From positions 2,043,501-2,107,500 of the forward strand of contig NZ_CP115842.1 of the NCBI RefSeq assembly GCF_013318015.2: a stretch of 64,000 nucleotides of DNA. Direction: 5' to 3'. Numbering within the stretch: the stretch's first letter is position 1; each line of letters starts with the position of its first letter. The DNA is from Agrobacterium tumefaciens (GTDB lineage Bacteria; Pseudomonadota; Alphaproteobacteria; Rhizobiales; Rhizobiaceae). Shown one piece after another: positions 53,558 to 63,654 of this stretch. Position numbers and translations under genes: made by a program. The notes below the pieces were generated by a model. The model searched no databases and was not told the origin of the DNA. It saw only the letters and a list, made by a program, of their open reading frames with translations.

Positions 53558-54721
53558 TTATTGCTGCGTTGTTACCATGGCTTGTCGGACGATATCGTAG
53601 ACAGTAAGAGCTGGAAGACGGGAAAAGAAGTTGCTGTTATCGGCGGCGGAGGGCCACGCTGACCAAAGGGTGAGTACATGCAGGCGCCCATTCCGCCATA
53701 TGACGGTCGCATCTATATCGCCGCTGTCCTGACCTTTTTTGTCTGTCACTGAAAACCGGAAGGTGCGTGCGGGGATTCCCTGTTTTGCAAGCAGACTGTC
53801 TTCCTCACTCGATATCAGTGCGGGTGGCCGGGCATCAGGTGTCTGCCTGACAAAGTAATCCCTCACGATCGTGGCTCCGGCCATTTCCAGGTCCGGTTTT
53901 TCCTTCATGTCCTGAACGAGCAGCCATATCAGGCCAACATCTCTTCCGCCCTTGCGCCTGATCATGTGCAACTCGGCCGGCAAAGCGCCATGAAAATCGT
54001 TGATCGGTATTTCCCACTGGTCCGGGATGCGGAGTGCGATCCGCTCGTTGGCTATCCGAACAGGAACCGATTGCAGCTCCTCCCCAAAGCTTGATTCTTC
54101 TCCATTTTCCCATGAGAGGCTGTCAATGAACGCAACGGCATACTTGTCAGCCCGAACTACCAGATCATAAGCCGCGTCAGCATCCGCCGCGTTGCTGACA
54201 TCTGCAACGAAATTTATGCCCAGCGCCTGCTTCCCGCGAGAGAAGCAATAGCTGATAAGGGCGCTATGTGGTTCGCCGCTCTGATCCTTGGTGCCCAGAA
54301 GCATAGCTTCTGTCAGGTCCGATGCAACTTTTGAGACGCGCGTTGTGTATCCAGCAGTGTCTGCCTGGTAAGTGCAGATCCGGAACGCTGCCGATGGCGC
54401 CTGCAGATTGTACCCGATAAAGGTCGTCTCGATTTTCGGACTGGACGAATCTGAAGTTATTTTTCCGATGACTTTCACATTACCGATTGTGCCAGGCTCC
54501 GTCGGACTCATTGGTACGGTTTCGACCGTAGCATTTGGGGAAAGCGTCCCTTCAAGATTGAGGGCTGGCGCTGAGAAATCGAATTTTCTCATCACCGGTA
54601 CGGCATTTTGAACGGCACTATCGTTATCCTGTGCAAAACCGGTTCCGGCGAACATCGTAACGGCGACCGAAGTTGCGACAAGCACACATGCAAAAGACCG
54701 GCATTTCTCTCCGTGTACCAT
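53558..54721 (-). CDS. Secreted protein of unknown function
   Basis: A 387-residue protein with a signal peptide (CRSFACVLVATSVAVTMFAG, cleavage near GFA-QDN). The mature part is mostly beta-rich with PAEL-HMIRRKGGRDVGLIW and ADKYAVAFIDSLSWE segments and a few cysteines. I do not recognise the family. Start ATG 54721 is preferred over ATG 54742 because GGGGAGCGG lies just before it, although spacing is short. Confidence 0.65.
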   Translation of the reverse strand: MVHGEKCRSFACVLVATSVAVTMFAGTGFAQDNDSAVQNAVPVMRKFDFSAPALNLEGTLSPNATVETVPMSPTEPGTIGNVKVIGKITSDSSSPKIETTFIGYNLQAPSAAFRICTYQADTAGYTTRVSKVASDLTEAMLLGTKDQSGEPHSALISYCFSRGKQALGINFVADVSNAADADAAYDLVVRADKYAVAFIDSLSWENGEESSFGEELQSVPVRIANERIALRIPDQWEIPINDFHGALPAELHMIRRKGGRDVGLIWLLVQDMKEKPDLEMAGATIVRDYFVRQTPDARPPALISSEEDSLLAKQGIPARTFRFSVTDKKGQDSGDIDATVIWRNGRLHVLTLWSAWPSAADNSNFFSRLPALTVYDIVRQAMVTTQQ

Positions 54722-54742
54722 CCGCTCCCCGGTCAACATCAA

Positions 54743-55117
54743 AAATTATAATTGTGCCTAACCGTGCAATGAAAAGTACAGCGACACAACCTCTGAGTTT
54801 AGACTGGTGAAGACTCTCATGGAAACAGCATTGGAAAAAGCGCCAGACGGCCGAAATCGTGACAGCTCTCAAAAATCTCCGAGAACAGATGTCAAGGGAA
54901 TGTGATGTTCGTGTGCGCGAACATGGCGGCTATGGCGTTGTCGTTGAACCGGCCCTGGCGTCTCCAAACTACGTGAAGGTGCAGTAAAGAATGTTTGGCG
55001 ACAAGCTAAGAGATTGCGCAAGAACGCTCATGACTTCGTCGTTAACGTCGTCACCTGAAATAGTGACATCAATGGTGATGGTCCTATCCAGTGAATTGAC
55101 GCGCGGTGCGAGTGATG
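54743..55117. other. Intergenic stretch left of the IS21 element
   Basis: About 375 bp; the only frame of note is a GTG-started 42-codon run from 54858 ending in EPALASPNYVKVQ, possibly the tail of a lost gene. No RNA or regulatory site is recognised. Confidence 0.4.
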
Positions 55118-55160
55118 TGACTGCTAGTTGATGGTCACGCTGCGTGTTTCACTAATCTCG

Positions 55161-55235
55161 GGACAGCGCTTCCGGTAATTCGCGGACAGCGATTTCAGTA
55201 AATACGGGACAGCGATTCCGCTAATTCCGAGACAG
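55161..55235 (+). repeat. 23-bp-spaced terminal repeats, left IS21 end
   Basis: Four copies of GGACAG(CG) with a preceding TTC(A/C)(C/G)TAA-like motif at 23-bp intervals; the fourth copy is AGACAG. They should be IstA-binding sites. Confidence 0.8.
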
Positions 55236-55313
55236 TCTCGGATGCAGATTTAGGTCGATTTTCGCAAGCGCCGTTCTGGCAGATTGCCTCCTCATCATCG
55301 GTTGAGAGGGGCC

Positions 55314-56867
55314 ATGCCAAGACGGAAGCAAGCGAGACGAACGACAGTGAAAGACATTCGATCGATACTGCGGCTGACGCATGAACAGGGCCTTTCGGTT
55401 CGCGCCGTTTCGGAACGCCTGAAGATCAGCAAAACCTCTGTGGCGACGTATCTGCTGCGAGCGAAGGAGACCGGCCTTTCGGTCTGGCCGTTACCTGCGG
55501 GTCTCGATGACGATGCCGCGCTGGAGCGACATCTCTTCCGGCGGGTTGGTCGACCGCCACAAGACCTGGTCGAGCCGGATTGGCGGTCCGTTTCTGCCGA
55601 GCTGAAGCGCAAGGGTGTGACGCTGACGCTGCTGTGGCAGGAATACAGGGCGAGCCATCCCGACGGCTACGGCTACACATGGTTCTGCGACCGTTTTGCC
55701 GCCTTCGAACGCCGCGCTCACGCAACCTTCCGCAACCGCCATGAGGCGGGCGCGGTGATGCAGACGGATTACGCCGGCCACACCATCCCCATCACCGACC
55801 CTTCGACCGGCGTCATCCACTCTGCGCAAATCTTCGTGGCGATGCTTCCCGCCTCGTCACTGACATTCGCTTATGCCAGCTTCAGCCAGAAACTGCCGGA
55901 CTGGATCGAGGGTCAGGAACGCGCACTGAGCTTCTTCGGCGGCGTCCCGAAGGCGATCGTGTGCGACAATCTGAAGGCAGGCGTTGCCAAGGCTCTGTGG
56001 TTCGAGCCCACGCTCAACGCCACCTTCGCTGCCATGGCCGAACATTATGATACGACCATCCTGCCGACCAGAAGCCGCAAGCCGCGTGACAAAGCCAAGG
56101 TCGAAGGCGCCGTGCTGATCGTCGAGCGTTGGATACTGGCTCGCCTCAGAAACCGGCGCTTCTTCAGCGTGTCTGATCTAAACGCCGCGATCTCGGTTCT
56201 GCTTGACGACTTGAACAACCGCCCGATGCGCCATATCGGCAAGTCGCGCCGAGATCTGTTCGAGGAGGTGGAGAGAAAGGCGCTTGCGCCGCTGCCAGCG
56301 ACGCCATTCGACTATGCGGAATGGAAATCGGCAAAGGTCCATCCCGATTACCACGTCGAAGTCGACAAGACATTCTACTCTGTGCCGCATCGCTTGATCG
56401 GCCGACAAGTTGATGTGCGTCTTACCCATCGGGTGGTCGAGATATTCCTCGATCACAAGCGGATTGCCAGCCATATCAGGCGTTCTCAGCGATCCGGGCA
56501 TGTCACAATCAACGAGCACATGCCCAAATCCCACCAGCGTTATGCCAACACGACGCCGGCATCACTTTTGAACCAAGCCGCAAGGATCGGGGTGAACACT
56601 GCCATTCTGGTCGAGCGGGTGATGCGCGATCGTCCTCATCCCGAACAGGGATATCGCTCGGCTTTCGGCATTCTGTCCCTTGCCCGCCGTTATGAGACGG
56701 ATCGCCTGGAAGCGGCTTGTGAGCGGGCGCTGGTCATAAACTCCATCACCTATTCCTCTGTCGCCGCCATTCTCAAATCCGGTCTCGATCGGACCAAACC
56801 CCAGATCGATTCGGCAAAACCCACCCCGCCGCACACCAACATCCGCGGTGGCTCCTATTACCAGTGA
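55314..56867 (+). CDS. istA: IS21-family transposase IstA
   Basis: Transposase of 517 residues. The N-terminal HTH (residues about 10-45, [19 protein letters not shown]) precedes an rve integrase core: DYAGHTIPI for the first catalytic Asp, DNLKAG for the second, and the Glu in [11 protein letters not shown] 55314 follows GAGAGGGG. The stop lies 17 bp before the istB ATG. Confidence 0.92.
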   Translation: MPRRKQARRTTVKDIRSILRLTHEQGLSVRAVSERLKISKTSVATYLLRAKETGLSVWPLPAGLDDDAALERHLFRRVGRPPQDLVEPDWRSVSAELKRKGVTLTLLWQEYRASHPDGYGYTWFCDRFAAFERRAHATFRNRHEAGAVMQTDYAGHTIPITDPSTGVIHSAQIFVAMLPASSLTFAYASFSQKLPDWIEGQERALSFFGGVPKAIVCDNLKAGVAKALWFEPTLNATFAAMAEHYDTTILPTRSRKPRDKAKVEGAVLIVERWILARLRNRRFFSVSDLNAAISVLLDDLNNRPMRHIGKSRRDLFEEVERKALAPLPATPFDYAEWKSAKVHPDYHVEVDKTFYSVPHRLIGRQVDVRLTHRVVEIFLDHKRIASHIRRSQRSGHVTINEHMPKSHQRYANTTPASLLNQAARIGVNTAILVERVMRDRPHPEQGYRSAFGILSLARRYETDRLEAACERALVINSITYSSVAAILKSGLDRTKPQIDSAKPTPPHTNIRGGSYYQ

Positions 56868-56884
56868 AGGAAAAGGAAAGACCC

Positions 56885-57661
56885 ATGCTGACACATCCAA
56901 CTCTTGAACAGATGCAGGCCCTTGGCCTTGCCGGAATGGCAACGGCCTATCGCGAACTTGCCGCTCAGAACAACAGCAGCGATCTCAGCCGTGACGAGTG
57001 GCTTGGCCTGATGCTTGATCGGGAAACGGCTCTGCGATCCGACAAGCGCCTGACCAACCGGCTTGCAGCTTCAAAGCTCCGCTTTCCCGATGCCTGCATC
57101 GAGAACATCGACTTTGCCGCTCATCGTGGTCTCGACCGCCGCAACACTTTGTCGCTTGCGCAAGGGGCATGGCTGAAGGCGCATGAGAATATGATCATCA
57201 CAGGCCAGACCGGCACGGGAAAAACCTGGCTTGCCTGCGCCTTCGGTCGCCAAGCTGCCCGGCTCGATCATTCCATCCTGTATCTGCGCATGCCGCGTCT
57301 GTTCGAAGACCTTAGCCTTGCCAGGCTCGACGGTCGCTTTCCACGGCTGGTCGATAAACTCGCCCGCGTCCCGTTGCTGATCCTCGACGACTGGGGAACG
57401 CACACGCTCACCGATCAACAGCGCCTCGACTTGTTGGAAATCTTCGAGGAACGCTATCGCCGGAAATCGACGCTCATCACCGCGCAGCTTCCCGTCGCCC
57501 AGTGGCACGACATGATAGGAGAACCGACAATAGCAGACGCAATCCTCGATCGGATCATCCACAATGCGCACCGCATTGCCCTTGAAGGCGACAGCATGCG
57601 ACGGCAAAAAACACCATCCCACTTGACCGGCGCTGAAAACGGAGAAATCAATCTCTCATGA
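56885..57661 (+). CDS. istB: IS21-family ATP-binding helper IstB
   Basis: DnaC-like AAA+ helper of 258 residues used with IstA for target selection. Walker A is [12 protein letters not shown] and Walker [11 protein letters not shown]; the N-terminal region ([20 protein letters not shown]) is family typical. ATG 56885 follows AAGGAAAAGGAAAG. Confidence 0.93.
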   Translation: MLTHPTLEQMQALGLAGMATAYRELAAQNNSSDLSRDEWLGLMLDRETALRSDKRLTNRLAASKLRFPDACIENIDFAAHRGLDRRNTLSLAQGAWLKAHENMIITGQTGTGKTWLACAFGRQAARLDHSILYLRMPRLFEDLSLARLDGRFPRLVDKLARVPLLILDDWGTHTLTDQQRLDLLEIFEERYRRKSTLITAQLPVAQWHDMIGEPTIADAILDRIIHNAHRIALEGDSMRRQKTPSHLTGAENGEINLS

Positions 57662-57696
57662 CTTCAACCAGGCAGGCGAAAATCGACCACATCATG

Positions 57697-57748
57697 CTGT
57701 CCCGGAATTAGTGAAACCACTGTCCGCGATTTACTGAAACGACTGTCC
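57697..57748 (-). repeat. 23-bp-spaced terminal repeats, right IS21 end
   Basis: Three CTGTCC motifs at 57697, 57720 and 57743, exactly 23 bp apart and inverted relative to the left array. Confidence 0.8.
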
Positions 57749-57771
57749 CGTTCTCCCGAAATACGCAGTCA

Positions 57772-58145
57772 CGCGTTTGGCTCATCAAACTCGACCGGAC
57801 CTCGGTTTCGCTTTCCGTGGTCGTGCGGACCTCAACCCTACGACGTTGTGACTCGACTGGGTGTTGTGGAACAAAGCGCTCGATGAGCCGAACAACTCTG
57901 GGGGAGGTTATGTTGATCAGCAAGATCAGAAGCGTTGCCTCAGCAGCCTCGAAAATTTCTCCATAACCCGCAAGGACGCCGATCGCTCCCGTAGCCCATA
58001 TTGTCGCCGACGTGCTCAACCCGCGAATGTTGAGGCCGGTGCGCATGATCAGTCCTGCGCCAAGGAAGCCTATCCCCGTCACCACCTGGCCGCCCATGCG
58101 GATATCCTCGTTAACTTCGAGGATGGCGGGCAGGGCGCAGGCCGC
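57772..58145 (-). pseudogene. MgtC/SapB-family protein, internal fragment
   Basis: Minus-strand reading gives the MgtC core QVVTGIGFLGAGLIMRTGLN and TSATIWATGAIGVLAGYG, then ATLLILLINITSPRVVRLIE, typical of the MgtC membrane domain. The N-terminal helices are missing to the right and the C-terminal region ends where the IS21 right end begins (57771). The gene is therefore dead, cut at least on one side by the insertion. Confidence 0.75.
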
Positions 58146-58382
58146 TGGGCTACTTGGGCTTCGTGTGACCCAATTTCGTGGGGGCCCTCTGTAGGCAGGC
58201 TGGAGTGTACCCCGTTTCGCCGGACAGCTCGGCTTGTTTGATTCAGTCCTGATGAACTGCTGAGGGAAGCCGTCTCGAGCGCTGACCGGTGATAGGTGCA
58301 TCGGGACGCCTAGGAAATCTGGAAGCGTGGCGCACTTTTGGGGTGACCTATTAAAGGACGCCAATGTTGTCGTCGGCACGCA
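58146..58382. other. Unassigned stretch between mgtC remnant and traA
   Basis: About 240 bp with no recognisable gene; it probably marks the junction between chromosomal and conjugative-element DNA. Confidence 0.4.
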
Positions 58383-61300
58383 CTATCGGCTCAATCCAAG
58401 CCCCTGAGACCGGTTCAGCTGCTGTCTCAACGCGTGGTCATGGCTAAGCTCGGCATGGCGTGTACGATGCACCATGCGGGCGATTGTGTTGATCTGCTCG
58501 GCCTGCTTTGCGAGCTCCGTGCGTGCCTCGAGTTCCTTGGCGAACCTGCGGGGATCAGAACTACCAAACCGCCGCGTGAGCGCGTTAGCGACCAGCTTTG
58601 CCTCATCGAGCGCGGCACGGCCCTCAGCTGACGAGCGCAGCTCCGCTATAAACTGGCTCCGCTTCTCGACCGGCATCTTTTCCACGTTGGCACTGATTTC
58701 GGCGCTGCGCGGCGTGAGGCCGGGCACCTCGATTACATCACGCTGCTCACGCTGCCATTGTTCGCTCTGACGTTCTTCGCCAAGCCGGCGCTGCCATGCC
58801 TCGGAGACATAGCCGATATGGGCAGAGAGAGATCTGGCGTATTGTAGTGCCTCTTTCCGCTCCGTGTTGTTTCCGAACAGACCTGACTTGCCGCGCAGCT
58901 CTCCGAAGCGCTCAGGCTGCTCGGCCATGGCCTTTGCCATGATTTTTCCGTTGCCTTCCTTCTCGGTCATCGCGGTGCGCAGTCTTGCCGCGACTTCGAC
59001 CGGATCACGGAACACGTGCCGCGCGAGAGATTCTACCGTATCGAATCTGTGATCGATGACTGACATCGCTTTTTCCCGGGCTACCTCTTCGATGCTGCGG
59101 TCGTGACGCGTGATCGCTGGCACCAGCGGAGCTTGCTTACCGGGTTCCATCAGCGATTGTTGGACTACAGTTTCTGTGGGGGCAGGGACGGTGCCGTCTT
59201 GCGACATGAGCTCGGACCACCGGATGCGGCGATAGCCTTTGTTGTTCTCAGCCCTGGGCTGATCTTCGCGGTGAACAGGGCCGGCCAGATCGCCGGCACG
59301 TTCCTCGTAAACCTGCTGACGTTCTGATGGCCGGCCCTGCTGCTCCCGTTGCAGATGGGCCGCACGGGACAAGACCTCTTGACGCCCATCTTTGGCGGAA
59401 GCAAGTTCAATCTCGCTTCTCACCCCAAACTCTTGCCCGATCCGTTGGTCGCTTAAGATCCATGGGTCGCTTGCGATCCCCGGGTCGCTTGCGATCCCGC
59501 GCCGCTCGGCAAAGTCGCTGATGTAATCCAGGGTGGTTTCCTTCGCGCCGGAACGCGACAGGCGGTTTGCCAGCTCCTGGTAGGCGAGTTCATCACCCCT
59601 TACGACACGCCACGTATTGCACTCGGCCTTTGTGCCGTCCGGAAGCGTGACAGGCGTGGCGCCTTCATGCCGGAGGCCAATCCTGTCCCCGATCTTTGGC
59701 GATGCATCTCGCATGGCCCGCTCGAGATCGACGCCCCACACGGTATGCCGCTCGCCCTTGTCATTCTCCAGCGTCACAAAATAGCTGTCGCGTGATTGCG
59801 GATTATGTTCGTAGGACGCAATGCCGTGATCAACCAGCCGGCCCGCCTTGGCGAACTCCTTGATGTCGGCATAGAGTTGCACGCTGTCGCGGTGCCTGGT
59901 CATGGCAACATAGGTCAGATGCCGGTCCATGGTACTCGACGCCAGCACAAAAGCGCGATCGACCGTCGCCCCCTGGTTTTTATGGATCGTTGTCGCATAG
60001 CCGTGGTCGATCGCCTGGTAGCTGTCCGTGGGAATGCTGACACTGTCGCCGCCTCGGCCATCGAGCCGGGCGATGATCTTGTTTGGCTCCACATGCTCGA
60101 CCGTGCCGAGCATGCCGTTTTTGACGCCGAGGTCGCGGTTGTTTTCGAGAAAGATGATCCGGTCACCGGGGCCGAAGGCGCGTTTGCCGTTATTGGTCTG
60201 GAAGGTGAGTTCGCGACCGGCCTCACCATCCCCACGGTCAACATCGTCGCCCAGCCCGTGGCTGCGCTCCAGCCTTTGTCTGTTCTGAAGCTCGGAGCGG
60301 ATGGCGGCATTGAGGGCTCGCACATCGGCTCGGCGATGCGCCATGGCAACCCGGGTGCCGTCGGTAGGCTTCTCACTGTCGGCAAGATAATCACGCACGA
60401 TCTTTGCCATCGCCTTGTCGCGGCTGTCCGCAAAGTGGATGGCGCCGTGATCGCGATAGGCGGCGAGGCCCTCGGCTGTCTTGTGGGTCGCAAAGGCAAC
60501 CGATGCCTGTCTCTGCCAATCCTGGCGCTGGCGGCGTATCCCGGAAAGTTCGACGTGGCCGATCTGCTCGGCGATCGCCCTGAAGGGTGCACCGGCCCCG
60601 ATGGCCTGGAGCTGCTCATGGTCGCCGACAAGAACGATCTTTGCGCCGCGCTCTTCCACTTCTCCGATGGACCGGGCAAGCTGACGGCTCCCGACCATGC
60701 CGGCCTCGTCAATGACAAACACGTCACCGCGTCCGATCAGATCCCGGCCATGGTCCCAACTGTAAGACCATGACGCCAGGGTGCGGCTCGGGATACCGGA
60801 ACTTTCCTCAAGACCCTCGGCTGCCTTTCCGGCCAGCGCTGCACCATGGACCTGATAGCCTTGAGCCTCCCACGCCTCGCGAGCGGCTGCAAGCATGGTG
60901 GACTTTCCAGCACCGGCAAACCCGACCACAGCGGCGATGCATTCTGGACCTGTAATATGCTCGATCGCATGACGCTGTTCGTCGGACAATCCCGCTGACG
61001 GATCGCTCGCAGCCGACGGTCCGCCGGAGCTTCTCCGGAGAGCGTTATCCTGCCTCTCCATCGCACGCTCGACATGGCGAGGATCGACACCATGGGACTG
61101 CGCCTGATGCAACCGTTCCGCCGATCGCGCCATGCGCAGTTCCAGATCGATCATGTCGCGCGTCGAATAGCGCGCTTTGGAAACTTCGCCTGTCTCGGCA
61201 TCGATGCGCTCAGCCTGAAGTTCCACGAGCGCTGGTGATGCCATGACAGCCGCAAAGGCGTTCTGGAATGTCTGTGCGTCATTATTGATGTAGCGATGCA

Positions 61301-62132
61301 AGGTTTTGGCGATATCGTGTCGATCGAACACGCTCTTCTCATGGCTGATCAGTGTCAGAACCTGTTCGGGTTTTTGGCGGATCAGCTCGGCATTTTGCCG
61401 TGCTGCCTCGTCATCCAGCCGCCCGCGCTCGACGGCCATTCCTTGCTGCTGCATCTGCGACGCATGCACGCCCATATGTTCGGTCGGCGACAACTCAAGG
61501 CCGCGCTGCGCATGCGAGCGATGATCGATGCGAACATCCAGACCTTCGCGTTGAAGCTGACGGTTGGCAATGCCTTCCCATGACTGCCGGATATCGCGAA
61601 GCTGCATGTCGGTCGTCGCCATGCCGTTTGCCAGCAGCCGTGCGTTGTTGTGCTCAAGAACAGTCTTCTCGCCAAGGCCGGCTTTGCCAACCTGTCGCGT
61701 CGTCATCAGAACATGCGCATGGTAGTTCCTGATATCACCATGCTCGCTTGGCGAATGGATTGCAAAATCCACGGCCGCGCCATAGCGGTTTGCCAGATCC
61801 TGGGCAAAGGCGCGTGCAGCCTTAAGTCGCCCCTCTGGTGAAAGCTCATGCGGAAGCGCGATTTCGAATTCGCGGGCGACGCGGGCGTCCTTTCGCTTTT
61901 CTGCAAACTCGGCAGCATTCCACAATTTCGAGCGATCCAAAGCCCAGTCGGCAGACACGCCTTGCGGCAGCACGATCTCACTATGCGCCACACCCTCTTT
62001 CCGGGTGAAGTCATGCACAAGGCCATCGCGTTGATTGACGAGAAGAACAGCACAACGGTAGGCGGCAGATGCCACAGCGCTGCGACCGGATGAGCGCGAG
62101 ACAGGTTTCGTGCTGAGATGATAAATCGCCAA
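58383..62132 (-). CDS. traA: Conjugative relaxase/helicase TraA (Ti-type, MobA/MobL family)
   Basis: Large relaxase of 1249 residues. The N-terminal MobA/MobL relaxase (LAIYHLSTKPVSRSSGRSAVASAAYR) has the metal-binding histidines in HSPSEHGDIRNYHAHVL; a TraI-like helicase follows with Walker A GFAGAGKST near residue 400 and VFVIDEAGMVGSRQ. C-terminal helicase motifs lie around VAMTRHRDSVQLY. It nicks oriT and unwinds the transferred strand. TTG at 62132 is preferred, 8 nt behind GGAG, since related proteins start MAIYHLS; TTG 62165 would add 11 unconserved residues. Confidence 0.9.
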   Translation of the reverse strand: MAIYHLSTKPVSRSSGRSAVASAAYRCAVLLVNQRDGLVHDFTRKEGVAHSEIVLPQGVSADWALDRSKLWNAAEFAEKRKDARVAREFEIALPHELSPEGRLKAARAFAQDLANRYGAAVDFAIHSPSEHGDIRNYHAHVLMTTRQVGKAGLGEKTVLEHNNARLLANGMATTDMQLRDIRQSWEGIANRQLQREGLDVRIDHRSHAQRGLELSPTEHMGVHASQMQQQGMAVERGRLDDEAARQNAELIRQKPEQVLTLISHEKSVFDRHDIAKTLHRYINNDAQTFQNAFAAVMASPALVELQAERIDAETGEVSKARYSTRDMIDLELRMARSAERLHQAQSHGVDPRHVERAMERQDNALRRSSGGPSAASDPSAGLSDEQRHAIEHITGPECIAAVVGFAGAGKSTMLAAAREAWEAQGYQVHGAALAGKAAEGLEESSGIPSRTLASWSYSWDHGRDLIGRGDVFVIDEAGMVGSRQLARSIGEVEERGAKIVLVGDHEQLQAIGAGAPFRAIAEQIGHVELSGIRRQRQDWQRQASVAFATHKTAEGLAAYRDHGAIHFADSRDKAMAKIVRDYLADSEKPTDGTRVAMAHRRADVRALNAAIRSELQNRQRLERSHGLGDDVDRGDGEAGRELTFQTNNGKRAFGPGDRIIFLENNRDLGVKNGMLGTVEHVEPNKIIARLDGRGGDSVSIPTDSYQAIDHGYATTIHKNQGATVDRAFVLASSTMDRHLTYVAMTRHRDSVQLYADIKEFAKAGRLVDHGIASYEHNPQSRDSYFVTLENDKGERHTVWGVDLERAMRDASPKIGDRIGLRHEGATPVTLPDGTKAECNTWRVVRGDELAYQELANRLSRSGAKETTLDYISDFAERRGIASDPGIASDPWILSDQRIGQEFGVRSEIELASAKDGRQEVLSRAAHLQREQQGRPSERQQVYEERAGDLAGPVHREDQPRAENNKGYRRIRWSELMSQDGTVPAPTETVVQQSLMEPGKQAPLVPAITRHDRSIEEVAREKAMSVIDHRFDTVESLARHVFRDPVEVAARLRTAMTEKEGNGKIMAKAMAEQPERFGELRGKSGLFGNNTERKEALQYARSLSAHIGYVSEAWQRRLGEERQSEQWQREQRDVIEVPGLTPRSAEISANVEKMPVEKRSQFIAELRSSAEGRAALDEAKLVANALTRRFGSSDPRRFAKELEARTELAKQAEQINTIARMVHRTRHAELSHDHALRQQLNRSQGLGLSR

Positions 62133-62188
62133 ACGAAATCTCCGATACGCAAACGGGGAGACCAAACGCTCAAACGCGCCGCAAGTCG

Positions 62189-62200
62189 TAAGTGCGCCCT
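62189..62200 (+). other. oriT: Putative oriT nic motif (RSF1010/Ti type)
   Basis: TAAGTGCGCCCT matches the nic-region core of IncQ (RSF1010) and Ti-plasmid transfer origins. It lies 57 bp upstream of the traA start, between traA and the divergent tra genes, as oriT does in rhizobial plasmids. No clear hairpin is seen immediately 5' of it, so extent of oriT is uncertain. Confidence 0.7.
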
Positions 62201-62246
62201 TGTCTGTTTACCGGTGGCGAGGCTAGCAACATCGAACGGGCATTTC

Positions 62247-62268
62247 GACTACTAAAAGTAGTAGTCGC
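62247..62268. repeat. Inverted repeat near putative oriT
   Basis: CGACTACT (62247-62254) and AGTAGTCG (62261-62268) are perfect inverted repeats around a 6-nt loop, 47 bp right of the nic motif. It might be an accessory-protein site, a regulator site or a hairpin terminator. Confidence 0.45.
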
Positions 62269-62540
62269 CAACTGGCAATTGCTCGTGTTTGAATAGGCAT
62301 GCAAACGCATCATTCCGGGGAGGGCGATAGGCGCAGGTCGATCGCACGACTGATCGGGGAGAAGGGAGGAGTGGAGGAAGACATTGCAGGCGCGGCTCGA
62401 CATAGAGGAGTGCGCGCAGGCAACCCGCCGGAAGAATTTGCGTGCAGGAGACAGGCATTTGATTGGCGGCTGCCAAAAATCGGAGTTTCAAAGAAGTTTA
62501 CAATGGACCATACAGGATACCGCCCAGAAACGGAGCAGAC

Positions 62541-63467
62541 ATGAAGACCAGCCTTGAACATTTGCCGGAACGAAAGCAACGCGAGCTTGCGCGCGTCGTC
62601 GGAATTATCCAGGAAGAGTTTGCTGATCTGGTGGAACGCTCGAAGTCCGACGCCAAGAAGGATGGACGGATTTTCAAAATCATTCTGTTCGGTTCTTATG
62701 CGCGCGGCACCTGGGTGGATGAGCCGCATACGTCGAAAGGCTACCGCTCGGATTTCGACATTCTCGTCATCGTCAGCAACAAGGAACTTGCCGATCCCAA
62801 ATACTGGGACAAGACAACAGACCGGCTGATGTGGGACAAGGAGATCGAGACACCCGTCGGCCTTATCGTGCATGGCGCCCGCGAGATCAGCAACTTTTTG
62901 AATGATGGCCAACCCTTCTTTGTCGATCTCGCACGTGAAGGCATCGTGCTTTACGAATTCGACGATAGGCCGCTGGCTGAACCGAAACCGCTCAGACCTG
63001 CCGATGCACTAAGGGTGGCAGAGGAGCATTTTGAAAAGCAGTTCAAAAATGCAGCGGGATTTCTCGAAGGCGTCGGTTTTTACCTGAAGTCAGGATACCT
63101 CAATCTAGCAGCCTTTACGCTCCATCAGGCAGTGGAGACCGCCTACAACTGCTACCTCCTGACACTGACAAACTATTCGCCTGCGTCGCACAATCTCAAA
63201 TTCCTGCGTGGACTTTCCGAAGGTCGTGATCACCGTTTGATCGACATCTGGCCGCGCGATCGTCAGCGATTTACCACATGGTACAACATCCTCAATGAGG
63301 CCTACGTCAAGGCACGCTATTCGAAGCGTTTCGAGGTTTCCGAAGAGGCGCTCACCTGGCTTCAGGAGCGGACCGGGGAACTTCATAAGCTGGTTGAGAC
63401 GCTCTGCCGCGAGCACATCGAAAAGCTCGAACAGACCGCAGGACAAGCCGCAAATTCCAGCGACTGA
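62541..63467 (+). CDS. Nucleotidyltransferase-HEPN fusion protein
   Basis: A 308-residue protein. The N-terminal nucleotidyltransferase domain (residues about 25-135) has the MNT hallmark GSYARGTWVDE and SDFDILVIV for the paired acidic residues. The C-terminal HEPN domain (residues about 160-300) includes LAAFTLHQAVETAYNCYLL and HNLKFLRGL. Such pairs occur in toxin-antitoxin and stress systems where HEPN is an RNase and MNT adenylylates it; here both are one chain. ATG 62541 follows CGGAGCAG. It sits between the putative oriT and traC, so it is cargo of the conjugative element. Confidence 0.82.
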   Translation: MKTSLEHLPERKQRELARVVGIIQEEFADLVERSKSDAKKDGRIFKIILFGSYARGTWVDEPHTSKGYRSDFDILVIVSNKELADPKYWDKTTDRLMWDKEIETPVGLIVHGAREISNFLNDGQPFFVDLAREGIVLYEFDDRPLAEPKPLRPADALRVAEEHFEKQFKNAAGFLEGVGFYLKSGYLNLAAFTLHQAVETAYNCYLLTLTNYSPASHNLKFLRGLSEGRDHRLIDIWPRDRQRFTTWYNILNEAYVKARYSKRFEVSEEALTWLQERTGELHKLVETLCREHIEKLEQTAGQAANSSD

Positions 63468-63654
63468 GATTCACGGGTTAGCACAAAGTCTCCTGTGCTC
63501 AGGTGACGGCGACTACAGCCTCATGAACCATAAGGTCCAACCTACTCTCGCAATCGCTATGTCGATCTCCTCATAGAAACTGGTCTGTCTTCCAGGAGCA
63601 AAGCCGCGGTCAACAGCGGCAGTTCCGGTGCGACCGCAATCGAAAGGAACAATC

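Larger units (their letters stand above)
55118..57771 (+). mobile_element. IS21-family insertion sequence, apparently intact
   Basis: A 2.65-kb element with TGACTGC at the left end and GCAGTCA at the right. It encodes IstA and IstB. Each end carries subterminal GGACAG repeats spaced exactly 23 bp apart: four on the left (55161, 55184, 55207, 55230) and three inverted on the right (57697, 57720, 57743), the usual multiple transposase-binding sites of the family. A target duplication is not visible in the flanks. Confidence 0.85.
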
